A stretch of DNA of 64,000 bases from Clostridia bacterium (lineage in GTDB: Bacteria; Bacillota; Clostridia; Christensenellales; Aristaeellaceae): contig JAFPWH010000032.1 of NCBI GenBank assembly GCA_017395065.1, positions 29,974-93,973 on the forward strand, written 5' to 3'. The stretch's first letter is position 1, and each line of letters begins with the position of its first letter. The notes below the pieces were generated by a model. That model was not told where the DNA came from, ran no database searches, and saw nothing but the letters and a program-made list of their open reading frames with translations. The position numbers and the translations under genes are program-made. Below, piece after piece: positions 18,514 to 27,888 of the stretch.

Positions 18514-20046
18514 TTGAAGTTCAACAAGTACCAGTGGGAGCTTTATTTGAAGGCTGGAGGGCAGAAGACTGTACAACGATTTCATGACTTCTTGGAAGGC
18601 CAGTTGGAGGATTATCCCAATCTGGTAAAGCAGCTTGTATCTGGATTCTGTCCAGATTCAGACATTATCAAACGTAGATATGAAGAGGCTTGTTTAGCCG
18701 TAAAAGAAATTAAAGAGCTATTCCCTGAAGACGCATCTTCCTTACAGGATGACTCGGAAGAAGTAATCAGTGAGAATCCCTTATCGGCTCAGGCTGCCAT
18801 CCTGGACTTTTGGAATGATTATTCCCAAAACCTCAATATAAAGAAGCTAAATTGGAAAGAATTTGCAGGTTTTATTTCATTGTTGCTATACGAAACCCAA
18901 GTTTGGTGTTATGAGGACGCGGCTTTGTTCTTTCCTTATTTTTTTCAAGGCTGCTTTAAAGTTTTATCTGCGATTGCAGATACTTTTAGCATTGAATTGC
19001 CACAATTGCCCGGTAAATCCCAGTACATGGAAAGGCTCTTGTACTACGGTCATTTATGCGATATTTTTATTGATTTTGCAAATGAAAACGATTTGAGTTC
19101 CGAAGAGCTTTTCGCCTTCCTTTATGATTATGCTCCCGCATGTGTCGGAGGGATAAGCTGGGCTCAAAACGACACGCCTGAGCCTCACAACATATATGTG
19201 TTTGGTTATGGAGCCGATTACCCCGAACTAGATGAGAATCGCAAGTGGATATGTCAGGGAAATCCTGAAATGCAGCTCGGCGATATTGGATTACTATATC
19301 ATTGGGCTCCAGATAGTTGCTACACATCTATATGGAGGGCAGTCTCCCCAGGGTTCTATGATCCACTTGGTATTCATGACCGCTATGTTTGCTATGGCAG
19401 TCCAATTCTAATACCTCATATAACTTTTGCAGATCTAAAGGCAGACTCCATATTCCGAGAGACTGCATTGGTTAAGACGAACATGCTCCGCATGGACGGT
19501 GCTCCGATGCTTCCCAGCGAATACATGCATTTGCTGGATATGGCTCGGGCAAAAGGTGAAATTCCAGACAATGTACCTACGTTTGAGCTGCATACTGATA
19601 TTGAGCATGGTGAGCTTCAGTTAGAGCGAGACGTAGAAATCCAGTTACTTGAACCTTTGTTGCTACGGCTGGGATGGAAACCTGAAGATTGGTGTCGCCA
19701 AATGCCCGTACGCGTCGGACGAGGAACAAGTAAATACCCAGATTATGTAATCAATCCCGTTTACACGAAGTATAATGAACGCGGAGACATCGTGCTTGAA
19801 GCAAAACTCTCTATACCAAGCAAGAAGCAAGTTGACCATGATCGTGGGCAAGCTCATTCTTACGCAAAGTTGCTCGGTGCCTATGCATATGTTTTAGTAG
19901 CTAAAGAAGGTATTTGGATATCAGAAAAGTCAGACGATTTCACACGTATAACGCAATACTCTTGGAAAGATTTAGAAGACAACGATATCTTCTCCGGAGT
20001 ATATGAAGCTTTAGGCAACAGAAAAAGAAATACTCAGAGGAGGTAA
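18514..20046 (+). CDS. Probable modification-dependent restriction endonuclease (PUA/EVE-like plus PD-(D/E)XK)
   Basis: This 510-residue protein ends in a type I HsdR-N-like PD-(D/E)XK nuclease core: LEPLLLRLGW, PDYVINP, IVLEAKLS and RGQAHSYAKLL give the acid, acid-x-lysine and QxxxY-like signature. Upstream, about residues 210-340 (QLGDIGLLYHWAP, IWRAVSPGFYDP, with ILIPHITFADLK) resemble the PUA/EVE-like fold used to recognise modified bases. The N-terminal 180 residues are unassigned. TTG at 18514 with GGAAG eight bases upstream is preferred; an ATG at 18430 lies inside the pyrH terminator. The gene is clearly AT-richer than its neighbours, a sign of transfer. No methylase gene accompanies it, which fits a type IV-like role; that is an inference. 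Confidence 0.65.
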   Translation: MKFNKYQWELYLKAGGQKTVQRFHDFLEGQLEDYPNLVKQLVSGFCPDSDIIKRRYEEACLAVKEIKELFPEDASSLQDDSEEVISENPLSAQAAILDFWNDYSQNLNIKKLNWKEFAGFISLLLYETQVWCYEDAALFFPYFFQGCFKVLSAIADTFSIELPQLPGKSQYMERLLYYGHLCDIFIDFANENDLSSEELFAFLYDYAPACVGGISWAQNDTPEPHNIYVFGYGADYPELDENRKWICQGNPEMQLGDIGLLYHWAPDSCYTSIWRAVSPGFYDPLGIHDRYVCYGSPILIPHITFADLKADSIFRETALVKTNMLRMDGAPMLPSEYMHLLDMARAKGEIPDNVPTFELHTDIEHGELQLERDVEIQLLEPLLLRLGWKPEDWCRQMPVRVGRGTSKYPDYVINPVYTKYNERGDIVLEAKLSIPSKKQVDHDRGQAHSYAKLLGAYAYVLVAKEGIWISEKSDDFTRITQYSWKDLEDNDIFSGVYEALGNRKRNTQRR

Positions 20047-20154
20047 TTTGGGGCTGATGCTGCATCTGGAAGAACAGAGATATGTTTTTCGATCTTCCGA
20101 CCTCATCAGTCAACCTTCGGCTGACAGTTTCTCTATAGGAGAAGACTTTTTGGG

Positions 20155-20188
20155 TTTAGCATACCTATTTTGAATGCTAAAATCTTGT
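20155..20188 (+). terminator. Probable terminator after the nuclease gene
   Basis: TTTAGCAT (20155-20162) pairs with ATGCTAAA (20174-20181), followed by a T-rich run. It lies about 110 bases after the nuclease stop. Confidence 0.5.
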
Positions 20189-20215
20189 TTTGTGCAGCGT
20201 ATAACAGTATCTTCG

Positions 20216-20271
20216 TTGAATCAAAGGCCCTAAAGCGCTATAATCCGCTTGAGCAGTATTTCAGGCGGATT
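20216..20271 (+). promoter_or_regulatory. Promoter of the MATE gene with a dyad over its start region
   Basis: TTGAAT (20216-20221) and TATAAT (20239-20244) are 17 bases apart. AATCCGC (20242-20248) and GCGGATT (20265-20271) form an inverted repeat covering the transcription start and the AGGCGG ribosome site, so it could be an operator or an RNA hairpin that limits translation. Confidence 0.65.
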
Positions 20272-20275
20272 ATTT

Positions 20276-21655
20276 ATGGATATTCAGAATGAGCGTACAA
20301 ACGTCAACGATCTGACTCAGGGCGTGGTTTGGAAAAAGCTGCTGCGCTTTTTGTTTCCCATACTGACGGGGTTGCTGTTTCAGCAGCTTTACAACACCGC
20401 GGACGCGTTCATCGTCGGCTATTTTCTGGACGACAATGCGCTGGCGGCTGTCGGCGGCAGCGTTTCGGTGATCACGAACCTGATCATCGGCTTTTTTGCA
20501 GGGCTCGTGAGCGGCGCCACGGTCATGATTTCCCAAAGCTACGGCGCGGGCGACTACGACAGGCTTTCGCGGACGCTGCACACCTGCTTCGTGTTCTGCG
20601 TGGGCGTGGGGCTTGCGATCACAGTGGGCGGGTACTTTGCCGCCCCAGGCGCGCTCAGGATCGTAAAGAACCACAATGTGCTGATGCACGATTCGACGCA
20701 GTATCTCAGGATCTACCTGTGCGGCGCGGTGCCGCTGCTGGTTTACAACCTGTTTCAGGGCACTTTGCAGGCCGTCGGCGATTCGGGGCGGCCGCTGAAG
20801 TACCTGATCTGCAGCTGCCTTACGAACATCGCGCTGGATCTGCTGTTTATCGGCGTCTTCGGCTGGCGCGTAATGGGTGCGGCGCTGGCCAGCGTGCTGA
20901 GCATGTGCCTTTGCACGGCGCTGGCGATGGGGCACTTTCTGCGCACCGACAAGCCGCACCGCTTCAGCTTCGCAAAGCTCAAAATCGACAGAAGCGTGCT
21001 TGGCGGCATGATCCACATAGGTCTGCCCTCCGGGCTGCAAAGCAGCATGTATTCGCTCAGCAACATCATCATACAGGCGGCGATCAACGGACTGGGCGAT
21101 ACGAACATCGTGTCCGCCTGGACGGCGACGGCGAGGCTGGACGGGCTTTACTGGGTGACCACGAACGCCTTCGGCATCGCGATCTCCTCTTTCGCGGGCC
21201 AGTGCTACGGCGCGGGCAAGACCGAGCGCATGAAGCAGGCCATGCGCACCTGCATGGCCATAAGTCTGAGCGTGACGGCGTTGCTTTCCACCTTCCTTAT
21301 GCTGATCGCGCGGCCGGCGTACAGCCTGTTCGTAAAGAGCCCCGTGGCGATCGACAAAGCCATAGAGATCATGTGGTGCATCGTGCCGTTTTACTTCACC
21401 TGGAGCTATTCGGAGGTGCTGACGGGCACCCTGCGCGGCACGGGCAACACGTTCATTCCCATGATCATCGTATTGATCGGCACGTGCATTTTCCGCGTCG
21501 TGTGGATGTATACGGTCGTGCCCGCGTGGAACAACGTCGTGGGCATAAGCATCGTCTACGTGATCTCGTGGGTCATAACCGGCGTCGCGTTCACGTTTTA
21601 TTACATCCGCTGCCGAAAGAACGGCTTCCTCAACGGAAAGCGCAGCAGGTTTTAG
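20276..21655 (+). CDS. MATE family efflux transporter
   Basis: This 459-residue membrane protein has about twelve helices and MATE hallmarks in both halves: LFQQLYNTADAFIVGYFLDD and GGSVSVITNLIIGFFAGLVSGA in the first, and a matching IHIGLPSGLQSSMYSLSN and FAGQCYGAGK in the second. The family exports drugs, dyes or metabolites using Na+ or H+. The ATG at 20276 is chosen over a TTG 27 bases earlier because AGGCGG lies eight bases before it. It is monocistronic, with its own promoter and terminator. GC content returns to the local norm here. Confidence 0.93.
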   Translation: MDIQNERTNVNDLTQGVVWKKLLRFLFPILTGLLFQQLYNTADAFIVGYFLDDNALAAVGGSVSVITNLIIGFFAGLVSGATVMISQSYGAGDYDRLSRTLHTCFVFCVGVGLAITVGGYFAAPGALRIVKNHNVLMHDSTQYLRIYLCGAVPLLVYNLFQGTLQAVGDSGRPLKYLICSCLTNIALDLLFIGVFGWRVMGAALASVLSMCLCTALAMGHFLRTDKPHRFSFAKLKIDRSVLGGMIHIGLPSGLQSSMYSLSNIIIQAAINGLGDTNIVSAWTATARLDGLYWVTTNAFGIAISSFAGQCYGAGKTERMKQAMRTCMAISLSVTALLSTFLMLIARPAYSLFVKSPVAIDKAIEIMWCIVPFYFTWSYSEVLTGTLRGTGNTFIPMIIVLIGTCIFRVVWMYTVVPAWNNVVGISIVYVISWVITGVAFTFYYIRCRKNGFLNGKRSRF

Positions 21656-21735
21656 AGAGGATTCCGTCGCGGCGGTGACCACGGCAGTCTCTCTGATCGG
21701 AAAGGCGAAATAAACGGGATAAACAGCATCGAAAC

Positions 21736-21777
21736 AGCGCGGCAAAAAAGCTTTTGTGAGCCTTTGCCGCGCTTTTA
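21736..21777 (+). terminator. Terminator between convergent MATE and lplA genes
   Basis: AGCGCGGCAAA (21736-21746) and TTTGCCGCGCT (21763-21773) form an 11-bp stem followed by TTT. The opposite strand also reads A/T-rich flanks, so it may end the long lplA operon as well. Confidence 0.75.
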
Positions 21778-21791
21778 CTGTCGTTTTTCTG

Positions 21792-22754
21792 TTAAATGGA
21801 CAGGCCTGCGACCCAGTCGGCGATCTCTGCCGCTCCTTTCAGCGGTTTCAGCGCTTCGGTCATCGATTTTACGTCAAACGCCGCACCTGTAAGTACGTCC
21901 GAGACGGCTTTGGGCAGGCTGTCGTCCATGCAGTCGGAGTAGACGCTGCACATCGCGATGCGGCCGCCCGCGACGTTCAGGCACAGGCGCACGGAGCCGA
22001 TGGAGAGGCGGGTTTCGAATTCCACGTCGTAGCGGGGGCTCTCCCCCATGCGCCAATCTCGCGACATGCGCTCCCGCGTGAGCTTTTCAAGCCTCGAAGC
22101 GAAAGCGCCGTCCATGGGATAGGCTTCCGCTTTGCCGTATTCCCTCTCAAACGCCTCCTTAAGGGCGGTCTTCATTCCTTCGACCGTTATCTCTGCCGAC
22201 AGCTCATTCAGATTGCACACCCGCGCGCGCACGCTCTTGATGCCCTTGGCCTCCAGCTTCAGCTTCGAGGGCGTAAGGTATTTGGGAAGCGCGCCGAGCT
22301 CTGCAGCAATGAGCAGCGTCCCGTGCTGCAGGCGGTTGTTTCCCCGCTTGCAGACAGCCGTGCCGGAGACCTTGAGGCCGTTTACGCACAGGTCGTTCCT
22401 TCCGCTGATCTCAGCCGCAATCCCGAATCCGGAAAGCGCGGAAAGGACCACGCGCAGCTGCCGCTTTTCGTCATATACGTCGTCCGAAGCGATGAACGAA
22501 TAATTCAGGTTGCCCGAATCGTGCCAGACGGCGCCGCCGCCGGATATGCGGCGAACAAGCTGAACGCCGTCCGCGTTCAGCTTGTCCATGTCACATTCGA
22601 TATAGGGATTCTGGTTTCTGCCGACGATGACCGCGCGGTCGTTCACATACAGGTACAGCGCGATCTCGCCGGAGGCGAGTTCGTTCAATACGAGCTCGTC
22701 CCGGGCAAGATTTTCATACGCGTCCCCGCGCGGCGCGGTCAGGAAATACGGCAT
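21792..22754 (-). CDS. lplA: Lipoate-protein ligase A
   Basis: The 320-residue protein has the LplA N-terminal domain with VGRNQNPYIEC and RRISGGGAVWHD, followed by LNYSF, and a full C-terminal accessory domain. It activates lipoate with ATP and attaches it to lipoyl-domain lysines. Its start overlaps the E1 stop by one base, so it is the last gene of the dehydrogenase operon, where its obvious substrate is the E2 lipoyl domain encoded 4 kb upstream. This lets the operon supply its own cofactor attachment from scavenged lipoate. Confidence 0.93.
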   Translation of the reverse strand: MPYFLTAPRGDAYENLARDELVLNELASGEIALYLYVNDRAVIVGRNQNPYIECDMDKLNADGVQLVRRISGGGAVWHDSGNLNYSFIASDDVYDEKRQLRVVLSALSGFGIAAEISGRNDLCVNGLKVSGTAVCKRGNNRLQHGTLLIAAELGALPKYLTPSKLKLEAKGIKSVRARVCNLNELSAEITVEGMKTALKEAFEREYGKAEAYPMDGAFASRLEKLTRERMSRDWRMGESPRYDVEFETRLSIGSVRLCLNVAGGRIAMCSVYSDCMDDSLPKAVSDVLTGAAFDVKSMTEALKPLKGAAEIADWVAGLSI

Positions 22755-25231
22755 CAGGCGCCCGCCTTCAGGCGGCGCTCAAGCTCCACGTCGCTGGCTG
22801 CGGTCTCGGCAACGTAGCCGGGGATGGGCACGATGCGGGTGTGGATGGCGTCGATGATCCACTTGGGCTGCGGGAAGAAATACTCGTCGAACTCGAAGGG
22901 AGGCGTGATCCAGTTGCGCGCGCCGATCACGATGCAGGGCGCGTCGAGGTAATCGAAGCAAAGCTCGGTGATGTTCGCGGCGACGTCGTTTAAGAAGGAG
23001 CCCCTCTGGCAGGCGTCGGATACCAGCACCACGCGGCCGGTCTTCTTTACGGAAGCGATGATCTTCTCGTAATTGAGCGGCACCAGCGAGTGGAGGTTGA
23101 TGATCTCGGCCTCCATGCCGTACTTCTCCTTGAGCTCGTCCGCGGCGGTCACGGCCCTGTACAGCGCCGCGCCTACGGTCAGGATGGTCACGTCCTTGCC
23201 CTCGCGGATCAGGTTCGTGTCGCCGATCTCGATCTCGTAGCTCTCCTTGGGCACGCCGCCCTCGTGGAACTGTTCGCCCATGTCGTAGATGCGCTGGCTC
23301 TCGAAGAACACCACGGGATCGGTGCCGTTGAGCGCGGTCTGCATAAGACCCTTGGCTTCCCAGGGCGTCGCGGGGAAGCAAACCTTGAGGCCCGGGATGT
23401 GGGCGCAAAGGCTCGTCCAGTCCTGAGAGTGCTGCGCGCCGTACTTGGAGCCGACGGAAACGCGCAGGATCACGGGCATCTTGAGGATGCCGGCGCTCAT
23501 GGCCTGCCACTTGCTCATCTGGTTGAAGATCTCGTCGCCGGCGCGGCCGATAAAGTCCGCGTACATCAGTTCGACGACGGCTCTGCCGCCGCACATGGCG
23601 TAGCCCACCGCGCTGCCCACGATGCAGGCTTCGGAAATGGGCGCGTTGAACAGGCGGCTGTGCGGGAGCACGTCGGGAAGGCCGCGGTAGACGGCGAACG
23701 CGCCGCCCCAGTCGCGCACGTCCTCGCCGTAGGAGACGAGCGAGCTGTCTTCATAAAACTTGTCGATCAGGGGCTCGAAGATGGCGTCGCGGATATTGAA
23801 GACCTTCATCTTGGAGACGGGCTTGCCGTTCTCGTCGAAGGCGAAGCGGGTCTTGCCCGCGATCTGCTGAACCCTGGGGCACTCCTCCTTGGGCGCGAGC
23901 ACGCAGCTCTTTTCGGTGCCGAAGGCGGGGACCTTCCCGTTGGAGAACATCAGGCGCTCAACGAGCATGGGATCGGCCTTCATGTCGGCATAGGGGCTGA
24001 ATTCCTTGTCGGCCGCGTGGCGGCAGATGTTGGTCATGCGCTCCTTGGTCTCGGCGAGGATCTCCTCGAACTTGCTGTCCGCGGCGACGCCGGCGTCCAC
24101 GAGGCCCGCCCTGTAGGTGATGATGGGATCCACGGCCATCCAGTCGTTGATCTCGTCCTTCTCGCGGTAGGCGTTCTGGTCGGAGACGCTGTGGCCGCAG
24201 AAGCGGTAGGTCAGGGTGTCCAGCAGCACGGGGCCGTCGCCGGCCTTGAGGATCTCGAGCTTGCGCTTCATGGCGTCGATGACGGCCAGGGGGTTGAAGC
24301 CGTCGATGCGCTCGGCGTGCATTTGGTTGGGCGTAAAGCCGGCGCCTATTCTGGCCAGCATGTCGTAGGCCATGGTCTCGCCCTTTGTCTGGCCGCCCAT
24401 GCCGTAGCCGTTGTTGAAGATGTTGAACAGGATCGGAAGGCCGGTCGCGGGCTTTCCGTTGTCCGTCCAGAGGGTGTGGAACTGATCCATGCAGGCGAAG
24501 TTCAGCGCTTCCAGCACGGGGCCGCAGCCAAGGGAGCCGTCGCCGATGTTGCATACGACGAAGCCCGTCTTGTCGTTGCACTTTTTGTACAGCGCCGCGC
24601 CCGTCGCGATGGGGGCAGAGCCGCCGACGATCGCGTTGTTGGGATAGACGCCGAAGGGCAGGAAGAACGCGTGCATGCTGCCGCCAAGACCCATGTGGAA
24701 GCCGGTCTTGCGGGCAAAAATCTCGGACAGTGTTCCGTAGAGGATGAAACGGATGGCCAGCTCCTTCACGCTTTGCGTGGGGCCCATCTTTTCGACGGCC
24801 CTGAGCGTCGCGCCGCCAAGGAAGCCTTCCATGATCTTAAGGAGTTCTTCGTCGCTGAGCTTCTGAATGGAGGACAGCGACTTGGCGAGGATCTCGGAGT
24901 GGCTCCTGTGGGAACCGAACTGATAATCGTCGGGCGTCATCAGGTAGGCCTGGCCGACGCAGGCGGCTTCCTGGCCGACGGACAGATGCGCGGGGCCGGG
25001 ATAGGTGGTCTCCACGCCGTTGTAGACCTTCTGGGTCTTGATCTGCGTGAGCATGCTTTCGAACTCGCGCAGGATGGTGATGTCGCGGTAGATGCGGATC
25101 AGGTCCTCGTCGGCGAAGTTTTTGCGCTCCTCGGCGACGGTCTTGTCATAGGCGTTTACCGGAATGTCCTCAAAGTGGATGATGCTCTTGGCTCTGATCT
25201 CGTTCGGGCCGTAGTATAACGATTTAGGCAT
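22754..25231 (-). CDS. Fused alpha-beta E1 of a 2-oxoacid dehydrogenase complex
   Basis: At 825 residues this joins E1 alpha (about residues 1-460) and E1 beta (about 473-825) in one chain. The alpha part has HLSVGQEA, GGSMHAFF and the thiamine-diphosphate motif GDGSLGCGPVLEALNFAC ending in FNNGYGMG; the beta part has VSYGEDV, EACIVGSAVGYAMCGGRAVVE and GAQHSQDW. It decarboxylates a 2-oxoacid and reductively acylates the E2 lipoyl group. Which acid (pyruvate, a branched-chain acid, or acetoin cleavage) cannot be told from sequence alone. AGGGGG lies eight bases before the ATG. The motif GDG-N spacing is longer than in standard E1 alpha because of an insert after the FACMDQ segment. Confidence 0.9.
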   Translation of the reverse strand: MPKSLYYGPNEIRAKSIIHFEDIPVNAYDKTVAEERKNFADEDLIRIYRDITILREFESMLTQIKTQKVYNGVETTYPGPAHLSVGQEAACVGQAYLMTPDDYQFGSHRSHSEILAKSLSSIQKLSDEELLKIMEGFLGGATLRAVEKMGPTQSVKELAIRFILYGTLSEIFARKTGFHMGLGGSMHAFFLPFGVYPNNAIVGGSAPIATGAALYKKCNDKTGFVVCNIGDGSLGCGPVLEALNFACMDQFHTLWTDNGKPATGLPILFNIFNNGYGMGGQTKGETMAYDMLARIGAGFTPNQMHAERIDGFNPLAVIDAMKRKLEILKAGDGPVLLDTLTYRFCGHSVSDQNAYREKDEINDWMAVDPIITYRAGLVDAGVAADSKFEEILAETKERMTNICRHAADKEFSPYADMKADPMLVERLMFSNGKVPAFGTEKSCVLAPKEECPRVQQIAGKTRFAFDENGKPVSKMKVFNIRDAIFEPLIDKFYEDSSLVSYGEDVRDWGGAFAVYRGLPDVLPHSRLFNAPISEACIVGSAVGYAMCGGRAVVELMYADFIGRAGDEIFNQMSKWQAMSAGILKMPVILRVSVGSKYGAQHSQDWTSLCAHIPGLKVCFPATPWEAKGLMQTALNGTDPVVFFESQRIYDMGEQFHEGGVPKESYEIEIGDTNLIREGKDVTILTVGAALYRAVTAADELKEKYGMEAEIINLHSLVPLNYEKIIASVKKTGRVVLVSDACQRGSFLNDVAANITELCFDYLDAPCIVIGARNWITPPFEFDEYFFPQPKWIIDAIHTRIVPIPGYVAETAASDVELERRLKAGA

Positions 25232-25252
25232 GACGTTTTCCCCCTTATTGTA

Positions 25253-26620
25253 TTACAGTTTGAAAATGGCTTCGCGGATGACCTCGCAGACCGTGGGATG
25301 CGGGAACACGAATTTCTTGAGGCGCTCGGGCGGCAGTTCGGTGTCCACCATCATGGCCGCAGAGAGGATCATCTCGGAGGCGTAGGAGCCCACGATGTGC
25401 ACGCCCACGGCCCTGTTTTTGTCCTGATCCAGCACGATCTTGCAAAAGCCCTTGCCGCCGTCGACTTCAGCCACGTACCTGCCCGCGTACATCATGGGCA
25501 CGTTGACCTCTTTGACCTTGAGGCCCGCCTTTTCGGCAGCCTCTTTGGTATAGCCGACGCTTGCGACCTCGGGGTCGGTGTAGATGACGGACGGGATGGA
25601 ATTGTAGTTGATCCTGTCCTTCTTGCCGAGGATGTTGTTTACGGCGACCTCGGCCTCGCGGTAGGCGGTGTGCGCCAGCATGACCTTGCCGTTGCAGTCG
25701 CCGACCGCCCAGACGTTGGGTACGCTGGTAGCAAGCGTATCGTCGGTCACGATCGCGCCGCGGTTCATTTCAATGTTCAGGCTTTCGAGCCCTACGCCCT
25801 TCGTCGCAGCTCTGCGGCCAACGGACAGGAGCACCTTGTCGCAGGGGCACTCGTGCATGCCCTCGCTGTCCTCGTAGACGACCGCGCCGCTCTTGACCGA
25901 AAGCACTTTTGCGGAGAGCTTGAAGACCATGCCGCGCTTTGCGTAGGCGTCCATCAGTACCTTGCAGATGTCGTTGTCGGTCGGGCCTGCAATCTTGTTC
26001 ATCATTTCGATCACGGTGACCTTTACGCCCACGGAGGCGAAGTAGCAGGCCATCTCAAGGCCGATGACGCCGCCGCCGATGACGGCGAGCTCCTTGGGCA
26101 GTTGGGTCTCGTCCAGAATCTCGCGGTTGGTCATCACGAAGCCGCTCTCCACGCCTTCCTTTACGCCGGGGATCGGCGGAACGACCGCTTCGGAGCCGCA
26201 GGCTACGATCAGCCTGTCGGCAAAGTATTCCTTGCCCTCCGAGACGACCTTGAATTTGCCGTCCTGCTTTCCTTCGATCACCGCGGCGGAAGTAACGACG
26301 CTGACCTTGTTGGCGCTCATCGTCATGCCCACGCCGCTGACCAGCGTCTTTACGACCTTGGCCTTGCGCTTTATGACCTGCGCGTGATCGAAGGTCACGT
26401 TTTCGCTCTTAACGCCGAAGTTTTCACTCTCGGTCGCGTGGCGGTAGAGCTTCGCGGAATTGAGCAGCGTCTTGGTGGGGATGCAGCCCTCGTTCAGGCA
26501 CACGCCGCCAAGGGCCCTCTTTTCAAACAGGCAAACCTTCAAACCGCCCTGAGAGGCGCGTTCCGCGGCGAGATATCCGCCCGGGCCGCCGCCGATGACG
26601 ATAAGATCAAAGCTGTCCAT
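25253..26620 (-). CDS. lpdA: Dihydrolipoyl dehydrogenase (E3)
   Basis: This flavoprotein of about 455 residues has the FAD motif GGGPGGYLAAE, the redox disulfide in GGVCLNEGCIPTK, a central NAD-binding GGGVIGLEMA and the C-terminal HPTVCEVI dimer motif with its catalytic histidine. It reoxidises the dihydrolipoyl arm of E2 and reduces NAD+. ATG at 26620 is preferred since GGAG is nine bases upstream; the ATG at 26626 is only three bases from it but cannot be excluded. It lies between the E1 and E2 genes, eight to 21 bases from each. Confidence 0.95.
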   Translation of the reverse strand: MDSFDLIVIGGGPGGYLAAERASQGGLKVCLFEKRALGGVCLNEGCIPTKTLLNSAKLYRHATESENFGVKSENVTFDHAQVIKRKAKVVKTLVSGVGMTMSANKVSVVTSAAVIEGKQDGKFKVVSEGKEYFADRLIVACGSEAVVPPIPGVKEGVESGFVMTNREILDETQLPKELAVIGGGVIGLEMACYFASVGVKVTVIEMMNKIAGPTDNDICKVLMDAYAKRGMVFKLSAKVLSVKSGAVVYEDSEGMHECPCDKVLLSVGRRAATKGVGLESLNIEMNRGAIVTDDTLATSVPNVWAVGDCNGKVMLAHTAYREAEVAVNNILGKKDRINYNSIPSVIYTDPEVASVGYTKEAAEKAGLKVKEVNVPMMYAGRYVAEVDGGKGFCKIVLDQDKNRAVGVHIVGSYASEMILSAAMMVDTELPPERLKKFVFPHPTVCEVIREAIFKL

Positions 26621-26634
26621 ACGCATTTTCTCCT

Positions 26635-27888
26635 TTATTTTGCGAGCAAGAGCGTAAACTTCTCAAGGCTCTTGCCCAGCTCGCTTACGAATTTGCTGGC
26701 GGGCGAACCGTCCACGGCCCTGTGGTCGTAGGTGAGGCTCAAGCCCATGGCGGGATAGAGCTTGATCTGGCCGTTCTCTTCCCTGACCCGCTGAGTGATG
26801 CCGCACACGCCGAGGATGGCGGTCTGCGGGGGATTGATGACGGGGGTGAACATTTCGACGCCCGTGGAGCCCAGGTTGGATACGGTAAAGGAACCGCCCG
26901 AGAGCAGATCGGGGCTGATCGCGCCGCTGCGCGCGGCCTCGGCCAGCGTCTTGACTTCCTTGCTGATCTCCAGCAGGCTTTTCGTATCGGCGTTAAAGAT
27001 CGTGGGCACCATGAGGCCTCTGGGCGTATCGACGGCGACGCCGAGATTCACGTGTTTGAAGCGGCGGATGGTCGTATCGTCGATCATGTTGGCGTTGAGG
27101 TCGGGGTAGTTGAGCAATATCCTGGAAACGGCGTAGAGCACCATGTCGCCCAGCGTGATGCCGCCCACGTCTCCGCCCGCGGCCTTGCATTCCTTGCGGA
27201 AAGCCTGGATCGCGCCGGCGTCGAAGGAGTGGTGGTTGGTCAGCTGCGCCATGCCGTGCAGGCTGTTCATCATGGATTTGGCGATGGCCTTGCGGATGCC
27301 GGAGAACTTGACGTCCTCGTATTCGGCGGCGGGCACGGCGGGCGCTTCCGCGGCCTTGGGCGCGGCGGCTTCGGGGGCCTTGGGCGCGGGCATGCCGGTC
27401 TCCATCAGCTTTCTTACGTCGCGCTCGATGATCCTGCCGTCCGGGCCGGTGGGCTGGGCAAAGGCCGCGTCCACGCCCGCCTTTTCAGCCAGCGTGCGCG
27501 CGCGGGGAGAGATTTTTACGCTGCCGTCCTGGTTGCGGGTGACTTCGGCCTGCGCCGCTTCGGGCTTGGCTTCTTCCGCCTTGGGGGCTTCCTCGGCCTT
27601 GGGAGAATCGGCCTTCGCGCCGCCGGGGATCAGCTCGTCGTAGCTTTCGCCCTTTTTGCCGATCGCGCAGACGTTGGTAAAGCAGGGTACCTCGTCGCCG
27701 TCGTTAAAGAAGATGGCAAGGATCTCGCCTTCCTCAGTGCTTTCGCACTCGAAGCTTGCCTTGTCGGTTTCGTAGGTGTAGAGCACGTCGCCCACCTTCA
27801 CCTGATCGCCCACGTTCTTGAGCCATTTGCCGATCAGGCAGCTTTCAACGGTTATGCCCGCCTTGGGCATGATGACAGCTTTTGCCAT
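26635..27888 (-). CDS. Dihydrolipoamide acyltransferase (E2)
   Basis: The 417-residue E2 has one N-terminal lipoyl domain with the lipoylated lysine in ETDKASF (near residue 43), an Ala/Glu/Pro-rich linker, a peripheral subunit-binding domain (KISPRARTLAEKAGV, about residues 128-165), a second Ala/Pro linker, and the catalytic domain ending in LTYDHRAVDG. It carries the acyl group from E1 to CoA and forms the complex core. The DHRAVDG (not DHRxxDG with F/W variants) does not distinguish pyruvate from other substrates. It starts directly after the zinc dehydrogenase stop. Confidence 0.94.
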   Translation of the reverse strand: MAKAVIMPKAGITVESCLIGKWLKNVGDQVKVGDVLYTYETDKASFECESTEEGEILAIFFNDGDEVPCFTNVCAIGKKGESYDELIPGGAKADSPKAEEAPKAEEAKPEAAQAEVTRNQDGSVKISPRARTLAEKAGVDAAFAQPTGPDGRIIERDVRKLMETGMPAPKAPEAAAPKAAEAPAVPAAEYEDVKFSGIRKAIAKSMMNSLHGMAQLTNHHSFDAGAIQAFRKECKAAGGDVGGITLGDMVLYAVSRILLNYPDLNANMIDDTTIRRFKHVNLGVAVDTPRGLMVPTIFNADTKSLLEISKEVKTLAEAARSGAISPDLLSGGSFTVSNLGSTGVEMFTPVINPPQTAILGVCGITQRVREENGQIKLYPAMGLSLTYDHRAVDGSPASKFVSELGKSLEKFTLLLAK

